Positions 1 through 4,867 of a DNA stretch of 6,199 bases are shown piece after piece; position 1 is the stretch's first letter, and each line of letters starts with the position of its first letter. The translations under genes and the position numbers were made by a program. The stretch is from NCBI GenBank assembly GCA_905211615.1, contig CAJMBB010000113.1, positions 1-6,199 on the forward strand, read 5' to 3'. Below the pieces are notes generated by a model. The model did no database searches, had not been told where the DNA came from, and was given only the letters and a program-made list of their open reading frames with translations. The DNA comes from an uncultured Collinsella sp. Lineage in GTDB: Bacteria > Actinomycetota > Coriobacteriia > Coriobacteriales > Coriobacteriaceae.

Positions 1-27
1 GGAGAGAACGCTCCCGCAAACTGCCTC

Positions 28-57
28 TTGACAACTTATAGGAGCGTCGGTTTTAAT
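28..57 (+). promoter_or_regulatory. Promoter-like sequence on the plus strand
   Basis: A perfect TTGACA (28-33), an 18-bp spacer and TTTAAT (52-57, 5/6 to TATAAT). A 7-bp inverted repeat, ACGCTCC (8-14) and GGAGCGT (41-47), brackets the -35 box and could be an operator. No convincing gene follows: transcription would run through 64-264 and then antisense into the 3' end of folC. It could drive a small RNA or be fortuitous. Confidence 0.35.
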
Positions 58-151
58 TTTGCATTTTTCGGCGTGGTCGAGGGTAACCGGTCAAACGTAG
101 TAGATAGGCCCATTTCGTGGCAAGCGAGTCAACTCGGGGCACAGGGCAGCG

Positions 152-182
152 AAAAAAGCCCCGTCCCAAATTGGCTGCTTTT
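152..182 (-). terminator. Weak candidate terminator after folC
   Basis: On the minus strand AAAAGC (182-177) and a further CC pair with GGGC-TTTT across a two-base bulge, followed by the rest of a six-T run (157-152). The stem is A/T-rich at its base, so strength is doubtful. It follows hairpin C and would end a folC transcript about 110 nt past its stop. Confidence 0.35.
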
Positions 183-184
183 GA

Positions 185-249
185 GTTGCGGTGATATGCG
201 GACTGGTTGAAGCTTCTGGCTTGTAAAACAGTCCGTATTTCACCGCAAC
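185..249 (+). repeat. Nested hairpin C, downstream of folC
   Basis: The outer arms GTTGCGGTGA (185-194) and TCACCGCAAC (240-249) pair perfectly. One T.T mismatch follows, then ATGCGGACTG (196-205) pairs with CAGTCCGTAT (229-238) with one G.T wobble. The 23-nt loop contains GAAGCTTC (209-216), possibly a remnant of the GAAG...CTTC core of elements A and B. The hairpin begins 15 bp after the folC stop, the same distance as element A from the valS stop. Neither strand has a T-run after it. Confidence 0.7.
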
Positions 250-264
250 TGATGAGGGGATGGG

Positions 265-1608
265 CTAGCGCAACAGGCCTGCTACTTCGCCGGCTAGGGT
301 GATGGTGCCGGCGGCTACGAAAGGCTCGTCTGCGGCATCGAAAGCCGCGAGGGCCTCGGACACGCTGGGGTACACGCCCGCCAGCTTGTCAGCGTCCACC
401 AAGGCAGCGAGCTCCTCTGCCGGCAGGGCGCGATCGGAATCGGTCTGCGTCACGACCACACGGGGGAAGGCCGGAACAAGCACGTCGACGATGCCCGCCA
501 CGTCCTTGTCAGCCAACGCCGCGCACAGCAGCGTGGGGCGATTCTCTACGCACGGGTCGATCTCGTCCAGCGCACTCACAAAGTTCTCGCAGCTCTGAGG
601 GTTATGGCAGGCGTCGATCAGCTTGAGCGGATCGGTCCCCAGCACATCAAATCGGCCCGGCGTGGGGCAGCCCATAAGTGATGCATCGAGCTTGTCATGA
701 TCGAGCTCGCGACCCAGATACCCCTCGCACAGCATAATCGCGCACGCGGCATTCTGCGGCTGATAGGCCGGCTTGACCATGCCCGACGTATAGATCGCAC
801 GCGGCGTGGTACAGCTAAACTCAACCGTGTCGCCCACATGCGCCGGCACCTTAGTCGTGGCATGGTTCACCACCAGCGGCACCACACCGCACTCACGGCA
901 ACGGGCATCCATCACGCGATGAACGCTCGCCTCATGCGTACCCTCGCCCAAAACAACCAAGCGCCCAGGCTTAATAACCGCAGCCTTCTCACCCGCAATG
1001 GCCTCGAGCGTATCGCCCAAAATACGTGTGTGGTCGAGCCCAATGCCGGTAATGGCGACGGCCACGGGATCGGTCGCACTCGTGGCGTCCCAGCGACCTC
1101 CCATGCCAACCTCGAGCACGGCAACATCCACCGCGGCCTCGGCAAACACCACAAGTGCGGCGGCCGTCAGCAGGTCAAACGGCGTGATGGTATAGGCACG
1201 CTCCCCCGCCGCCAAGCGATGAGCATTCACACGACGCCCCGCCTCAACGGCAGCAGAAACGCCACGGGCAAACGCCTCGTCACTCACAACGCACCCATCA
1301 ACCTCCATGCGCTCGGGATAACGCACCAGCTGCGGAGACGTATACAGCGCCGTCTTGAGCCCCTCGCCACGCAAGATAGCAGCCGAGAAACGCGTCGTAG
1401 AAGTCTTACCATTCGTACCGGCAACCTGAATGCAATCGAAATACTCATCGGGACGCCCCAACTCATCGAGCATATCGACAACCGTCTCGAGCAGAGGCCC
1501 AGCATCCCCAGAAATCCGCCCCGTATCAGCAGCAAGCCCCACAGCCTCATCAAACGAAAGCAAATCAAACGAAAAAGGAACGACATACGACCCAGAACGC
1601 TTAGCCAT
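265..1608 (-). CDS. folC: Folylpolyglutamate synthase / dihydrofolate synthase (Mur ligase family)
   Basis: 447 residues from ATG 1608 (454 if the upstream ATG at 1629 is used), normal FolC length. The enzyme ligates glutamate to folates with ATP, retaining them in the cell, and in many bacteria also makes dihydrofolate from dihydropteroate. Motifs, numbered from ATG 1608: P-loop GTNGKTST at 64-71; TSPQL at 90-94; EVGMGGRWDATS at 166-177; GLDHT at 190-194; EKAAVIKPG from 207, whose Lys208 corresponds to the usually carbamylated lysine; PGRFDV near 317; DACHNP at 332-337; and a C-terminal GTITLAGEV. Three motifs differ from the usual form: GTNGKT rather than GTNGKGS, SPQL rather than SPHL, and DACHNP rather than DGAHNP. 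The order and content still fit FolC better than MurC-F. Whether it is bifunctional cannot be read from the sequence. The first 8 Asp codons are all GAT, while the 3' part uses mostly GAC, a shift in codon style along the gene. Confidence 0.9.
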   Translation of the reverse strand: MAKRSGSYVVPFSFDLLSFDEAVGLAADTGRISGDAGPLLETVVDMLDELGRPDEYFDCIQVAGTNGKTSTTRFSAAILRGEGLKTALYTSPQLVRYPERMEVDGCVVSDEAFARGVSAAVEAGRRVNAHRLAAGERAYTITPFDLLTAAALVVFAEAAVDVAVLEVGMGGRWDATSATDPVAVAITGIGLDHTRILGDTLEAIAGEKAAVIKPGRLVVLGEGTHEASVHRVMDARCRECGVVPLVVNHATTKVPAHVGDTVEFSCTTPRAIYTSGMVKPAYQPQNAACAIMLCEGYLGRELDHDKLDASLMGCPTPGRFDVLGTDPLKLIDACHNPQSCENFVSALDEIDPCVENRPTLLCAALADKDVAGIVDVLVPAFPRVVVTQTDSDRALPAEELAALVDADKLAGVYPSVSEALAAFDAADEPFVAAGTITLAGEVAGLLR

Positions 1609-1616
1609 AACCCAAA

Positions 1617-1624
1617 GTCCCCTC
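1617..1624 (-). promoter_or_regulatory. Ribosome binding site of folC, deciding its start
   Basis: GAGGGGAC on the minus strand lies 8-10 nt before ATG 1608. The earlier in-frame ATG at 1629 sits directly after the terminator T-tract with no purine-rich site before it, so ATG 1608 is preferred. Confidence 0.6.
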
Positions 1625-1629
1625 AACAT

Positions 1630-1662
1630 AAAAAGAGGCCCGTAATAAACAACGAGCCCCTC
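1630..1662 (-). terminator. Intrinsic terminator between valS and folC
   Basis: On the minus strand GAGG-GG-CTCG (1662-1653) pairs with CGGG-CCTC (1642-1635) across a two-base bulge and one G.T wobble, with loop TTGTTTATTA, followed directly by TTTTT (1634-1630). It would end transcripts from valS and therefore separates folC from it, unless readthrough occurs. It lies only 21 bp before the likely folC ATG. Confidence 0.7.
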
Positions 1663-1670
1663 CCATTCAA
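1642..1670 (-). promoter_or_regulatory. Candidate folC promoter overlapping the terminator
   Basis: Minus-strand TTGAAT (1670-1665), a 17-bp spacer, then TATTAC (1647-1642), each 4/6 to sigma-70 consensus. A start near 1635 would omit the 5' arm of the terminator hairpin, so transcripts from here would escape termination and have a leader of about 27 nt including the folC ribosome binding site. The position is attractive, but the hexamers are only moderate. Confidence 0.35.
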
Positions 1671-1685
1671 AATCTCAGCCAAACA

Positions 1686-1737
1686 CCGCTTTGCAGCGAC
1701 CTGAAGGCCACAACCCAGTGGCCCTACCAGGCAGCGG
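1686..1737. repeat. Small nested hairpin D in the valS-folC gap
   Basis: Three nested stems: CCGCT (1686-1690) with AGCGG (1733-1737), CCTG (1700-1703) with CAGG (1728-1731), and GGCCAC (1706-1711) with GTGGCC (1718-1723) around loop AACCCA. The GAAGGCCAC on its left side is identical to the core stem of element A, so it may be a shortened or decayed relative. No T-run is present. Confidence 0.55.
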
Positions 1738-1756
1738 ACGCCCCCGTAACCGCTAT

Positions 1757-1873
1757 GGGAGCGGTTTGGGGCTTTGCTCGATACAAGTTCCGCACGAGCC
1801 GAAGGCCACTTAATGTGGCCTTCGTGCGAGCAGGACTGTTCGCAGTAGCGAGCAATGCCCCAAACCGCGTCCC
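1757..1873 (+). repeat. Nested palindromic element A, downstream of valS
   Basis: The outer arms GCGGTTTGGGGC (1761-1772) and GCCCCAAACCGC (1857-1868) pair perfectly. GGGA/TCCC adds four pairs outside with one bulged base. A single T.T mismatch follows, then an inner stem TTGCTCG/CGAGCAA. The loop holds GAAGGCCAC (1801-1809), TTAAT, GTGGCCTTC (1815-1823), with CGCAC/GTGCG adding pairs across a GAGCC bulge. The core matches element B but lies on the opposite strand. The right arm ends 15 bp after the valS stop. It has no T-run, so it is not a canonical intrinsic terminator, although it could stall polymerase or protect the mRNA 3' end. Confidence 0.8.
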
Positions 1874-1883
1874 CCAGTACCGT

Positions 1884-4580
1884 CTACGAGAAGTCAGCCA
1901 CCTGGGCAGTCAGCGCCGCCAGGATCTCCTTGAGCTCAGCTGCACGGTCCCTCTTCTTCTGGACCACCGCAGGCGCGGCCTTGGCCACAAAGCCCTCGTT
2001 GGCCAGCGTCTTCTCGCAGCCGGCGAGTTCCTTCTGGGCCGCGGCGATCTCCTTCTCCAGGCGCGCCTTCTCGGCCGAAAGGTCGACCTTGCCCTCGAGC
2101 ACCACAAAGACCTCGACGCCGCTGTCGACCACGGCAATGCTCGCGGCCGGCTTCTCAACGTCGGTACCCATGATCAGCGAGGCGGTGTTGGCCAGCGGCT
2201 CGATGGTTGAGCGCAGGCTCTCGAGCTTCTCGATGTCCTCGGCACCGGCGCGCACGACCACGTCGAGCTCGGCCTTGGGGCTCAAGCGATAACGCGAACG
2301 CGTGGCGCGGGCGGCGGAAACGACGGTACGGCACAGCTCAAACGCGCGCTCGGCGGGCTCGTTAACGTACTTGGCGTAGTCGGCGGGCTCCGGCCACTTG
2401 GCGATCATGAGCGCCTCGGCGCGGTCCACGTTGCCCTCGGCGTCCAGATCGAGCACACTCGCCGGCATGTTGTCCCAGATCTCCTCGGTAACGAACGGCA
2501 TGAGCGGGTGCATCAGGCGAATGGAGGTGTCGAGCACAAAGATCAGGTTGCGCTGCGCCTGCAGACGGCCCTCGCCCTTCAGGCGGGCCTTGGTGACCTC
2601 GACGTACCAGTCACAGACCTCGTTCCAGAAGAACTGCTGCACGCCGCGGGCCATATCACCAAAGGTGTACTGCTCGATGCCCTCGGTGACCATCTTCACG
2701 GCCTTGGCCAGGCGGCTGAACATCCACGCGTCGGCCGGCGTCTCAACGACGGGCTCGCCGGGCGTGTAGCCCTCCATGTTCATGAGCAGGAAGCGGCTGG
2801 CGTTCCAGATCTTGGTAACAAACGACTTGGCCTGGTCGGTGCGCGGGCTGTCGATGAGCTTCTTGGTCTTCTTGTCGATATTCGCGTCGAACTTGACGTC
2901 CTGGTTGTTGGTGCAGAGCGTCAGCAGGTTGTAGCGCATGGCGTCGGCACCGTACATGCCAATGAGGTCCATGGGGTCAACGCCGTTGCCCTTGGACTTG
3001 GACATGCGGCTGCCGTCCTTGGCAAGGATCGTCGGGTAGATGACAACGTCCTTAAACGGCACCTCGTCCAGGAAGTACAGCGAGCTCATGACCATGCGGG
3101 CGACCCACAGCGCGATGATGTCGCGCGCGGTGACGAGCGCCGTCGTGGGGTGATGGCCCTCGAGCAGCTCCGGCTTTTGCGGCCAGCCCTGCGTGGCGAA
3201 AGTCCACAGCTGCGAGCTGAACCAGGTGTCCAGCACGTTCTCGTCCTGATGCACGTGATGACCGCCGCACTTGGGGCACACGTCGGTGTCCTCGGTCAGA
3301 GCGTCCTCCCAGCCGCAGTCCTCACAGTAGAACACGGGGATGCGGTGGCCCCACCACAGCTGGCGGCTGATGCACCAATCCTTAAGGTTCTCCATCCAGG
3401 TGGTGTAGGTCTGCGTCCAGCGCGCGGGGTGGAAGGTGACCTTGCCGGAGTTGACGGCGTCGAGCGCCGGCCCCTTGAGCTTGTCAACGGCCACGAACCA
3501 CTGCTCGGACAGCCACGGCTCAAGCGCGGCGTCGCAACGGTAGCAGTGCATGACGGAGTGATCGTGCTCCTCGACGTGATCGAGCAGGTCGTGCTCCTCG
3601 AACCACTTGATGACGGCCTCGCGGCACTCCTCGCGGGTCATGCCGGTAAACTCGCCATAGCCCTCGACTACCACAGCGTGCTCATCGAAAATGTTGATCT
3701 GCGGCAGGTCGTGGGCCTGACCCATGGCGTAGTCGTTAGGGTCGTGGGCCGGGGTGACCTTGACGAAGCCGGAGCCAAAGTTGGCGTCGACATGCCAATC
3801 CTCAAAGATGGGGATCTCGCGGTCGACAATCGGAAGCTTGACGGTCTTGCCCACGAAGGCGGCCTTCTCGGGGTCCTTCGGGGAGACGGCAACACCTGTG
3901 TCGCCGAGCATGGTCTCGGGGCGCGTGGTGGCGACGACGATGTAGTCCTGGCCGTTAACCGGCTCGGTCAACGGGTAGCGCAGGTGCCACAGGTGGCCCT
4001 TCTCGTCCTTGTACTCGGCCTCGTCGTCCGAGATGGCGGTGGTGCAGTTGGGGCACCAGTTGACGATGCGCTTGCCACGGTAGATCAGGCCGTCATGGTA
4101 CCAGTCGCAGAACACCTTGCGCACGGCCTGGGCATAGTCCTCGTCCATGGTGAAACGCTCGTTGTCGAAGTCGACGGAGCAGCCCATGCGCTTGATCTGT
4201 TCGACGATGATGCCGCCGTACTCGTGGGTCCAATCCCAGCAAGCGTCGACAAACTTGTCGCGGCCGATCTCCAGGCGGCTGATGCCCTCGCTCTTGAGCT
4301 TCTTGTCGACCTTAGTCTGCGTGGCGATACCGGCGTGGTCGGTACCCAGCACCCAGCGCGTGGACTTGCCGCGCATGCGAGCCATACGGATGATGGCGTC
4401 CTGGATGGAGTCGTCGGTGGCGTGACCCATGTGGAGCTTGCCGGTCACGTTGGGAGGCGGAATGGTGACGGTGCAGTCGCCCACGCCCTCACGGCGCTTG
4501 TAGTAGCCACCGTCAAGCCACTTCTGCAGGATCGCCGGCTCGTTGGTCGACGGATCGTAGTTCTTGGGCATCTCTTCCAT
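1884..4580 (-). CDS. valS: Valyl-tRNA synthetase
   Basis: A class I aminoacyl-tRNA synthetase of 898 residues, normal bacterial ValRS length, which charges tRNA-Val with valine in the cytoplasm. The HIGH signature is HMGH at 50-53 after PPPNVTGK. The CP1 editing domain carries TTRPETM at 218-224 and the PAHDPNDY region near 277-284, which hydrolyse mischarged threonyl-tRNA. Metal-binding-like cysteine pairs are CPNC (176-179), CYRC (346-349), CEDC (419-422) and CPKC (435-438). The KMSKS loop is RMSKS at 525-529, a common variant that keeps the catalytic second Lys (K528). An anticodon-binding helical domain follows at about 600-780. The last 65 or so residues, rich in Glu, Lys and Ala, form the coiled-coil tRNA-binding arm typical of bacterial ValRS and absent from IleRS and LeuRS. 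Codon use is uniformly C/G-ending, as expected for a highly expressed gene. It precedes folC, an arrangement also known from Bacillus. No T-box motif is visible in the leader. Confidence 0.98.
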   Translation of the reverse strand: MEEMPKNYDPSTNEPAILQKWLDGGYYKRREGVGDCTVTIPPPNVTGKLHMGHATDDSIQDAIIRMARMRGKSTRWVLGTDHAGIATQTKVDKKLKSEGISRLEIGRDKFVDACWDWTHEYGGIIVEQIKRMGCSVDFDNERFTMDEDYAQAVRKVFCDWYHDGLIYRGKRIVNWCPNCTTAISDDEAEYKDEKGHLWHLRYPLTEPVNGQDYIVVATTRPETMLGDTGVAVSPKDPEKAAFVGKTVKLPIVDREIPIFEDWHVDANFGSGFVKVTPAHDPNDYAMGQAHDLPQINIFDEHAVVVEGYGEFTGMTREECREAVIKWFEEHDLLDHVEEHDHSVMHCYRCDAALEPWLSEQWFVAVDKLKGPALDAVNSGKVTFHPARWTQTYTTWMENLKDWCISRQLWWGHRIPVFYCEDCGWEDALTEDTDVCPKCGGHHVHQDENVLDTWFSSQLWTFATQGWPQKPELLEGHHPTTALVTARDIIALWVARMVMSSLYFLDEVPFKDVVIYPTILAKDGSRMSKSKGNGVDPMDLIGMYGADAMRYNLLTLCTNNQDVKFDANIDKKTKKLIDSPRTDQAKSFVTKIWNASRFLLMNMEGYTPGEPVVETPADAWMFSRLAKAVKMVTEGIEQYTFGDMARGVQQFFWNEVCDWYVEVTKARLKGEGRLQAQRNLIFVLDTSIRLMHPLMPFVTEEIWDNMPASVLDLDAEGNVDRAEALMIAKWPEPADYAKYVNEPAERAFELCRTVVSAARATRSRYRLSPKAELDVVVRAGAEDIEKLESLRSTIEPLANTASLIMGTDVEKPAASIAVVDSGVEVFVVLEGKVDLSAEKARLEKEIAAAQKELAGCEKTLANEGFVAKAAPAVVQKKRDRAAELKEILAALTAQVADFS

Positions 4581-4584
4581 ATAT

Positions 4585-4592
4585 CTCTCCCT
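4585..4592 (-). promoter_or_regulatory. Ribosome binding site of valS
   Basis: AGGGAGAG on the minus strand, with GGGAG 6 nt before the ATG at 4580. The spacing supports this ATG over Met4 at 4571, whose only upstream purine run lies too close. Confidence 0.6.
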
Positions 4593-4600
4593 GTCCCGCC

Positions 4601-4716
4601 GGGGAGGAATGTAGGCCCGATTTTCGCTCGGTCAGGTCCTGGGCTCGCTCGAAGACCACATTAAGTGGTCTTCGGCTCGTGCGGAATCTACGAAAAACGG
4701 GCCTACATTCCTCCCC
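4601..4716 (-). repeat. Nested palindromic element B, upstream of valS
   Basis: The outer arms are a perfect 19-bp inverted repeat, GGGGAGGAATGTAGGCCCG (4601-4619) against 4698-4716. Next comes one mismatched pair (T.T on the minus strand), then a 6-bp inner stem TTTTCG/CGAAAA. The loop holds a second hairpin: GAAGACCAC (4651-4659) and GTGGTCTTC (4665-4673) around ATTAA on the plus strand. Read on the minus strand, the core CCGCACGAGCC-GAAG...CTTCG.GCGAGC...AGGAC is nearly identical to element A downstream of valS, with a paired G-C to A-T change in the stem. The outer arms of the two elements are unrelated. There is no T-run for termination. It ends 20 bp before the valS start, so it may be a folded 5' leader or a dispersed palindromic repeat. 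Confidence 0.8.
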
Positions 4717-4737
4717 TTAGGTATCGATTACTTCAGT

Positions 4738-4766
4738 CTGATATGACTTCGCTGAGGCTTAAACAA
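4738..4766 (-). promoter_or_regulatory. Weak candidate promoter for valS
   Basis: On the minus strand TTGTTT (4766-4761) is separated by 17 bp from TATCAG (4743-4738), giving 3/6 and 4/6 matches to the sigma-70 consensus. It lies between the clpX terminator and valS, where a promoter is expected. A start near 4731 would put the whole nested palindrome (4601-4716) into the valS 5' leader. Support is weak because both hexamers are poor. Confidence 0.25.
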
Positions 4767-4807
4767 ACACACAGAATAACACAGGTAGTTGGGGTTATTG
4801 CGTATAT

Positions 4808-4846
4808 ATAAAATAGCCTCCGACCGCGGGTGGTCAGAGGCTATTT
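4808..4846 (-). terminator. Intrinsic terminator after clpX
   Basis: AAATAGCCTC (4811-4820) pairs perfectly with GAGGCTATTT (4837-4846). After a C/A mismatch the stem continues with GACC/GGTC, closing a 6-nt loop. On the minus strand the stem ends in TATTTTATATATA, a T-rich though interrupted tract. It begins 21 bp after the clpX stop, so the clpP-clpX transcript should end here. Confidence 0.8.
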
Positions 4847-4867
4847 GCAAACACATTTTAGGCTGGT

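Noticed and set aside
28..210. 60-codon open frame on the plus strand starting at TTG
   Set aside because: Its start codon is part of the TTGACA box, it has no ribosome binding site, and its 3' end runs into hairpin C. No recognisable protein features.
185..249. Integron attC-like site
   Set aside because: The ends read GTT...AAC, the reverse of the attC order (AAC...GTT), and there is no cassette array or integrase.
697..1704. 335-codon open frame on the plus strand opposite folC
   Set aside because: Antisense shadow of folC; its composition is rich in Arg, His and Asn with no domain, and it runs into the hairpin region.
2508..4664. 718-codon open frame on the plus strand opposite valS
   Set aside because: It is the antisense shadow of a GC-rich valS with C/G-ending codons. 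It shows no recognisable motif, and valS is complete with all its signatures.
4601..4716. Invertible promoter switch flanked by inverted repeats
   Set aside because: The segment between the arms is only about 64-78 bp and is itself a hairpin with no promoter hexamers, and no invertase gene is in view. Opposite core orientation in A and B would fit inversion, but duplication explains it as well.
4581..4810. T-box riboswitch upstream of valS
   Set aside because: The conserved T-box sequence and its adjacent terminator are absent; the strong palindrome there has a different architecture and no T-run.
4738..4867. CtsR or HspR operator controlling the clp genes
   Set aside because: No GGTCAAA tandem or CTTGAGT/ACTCAAG inverted repeat is seen, and the promoter of the clpP-clpX unit lies outside the window.
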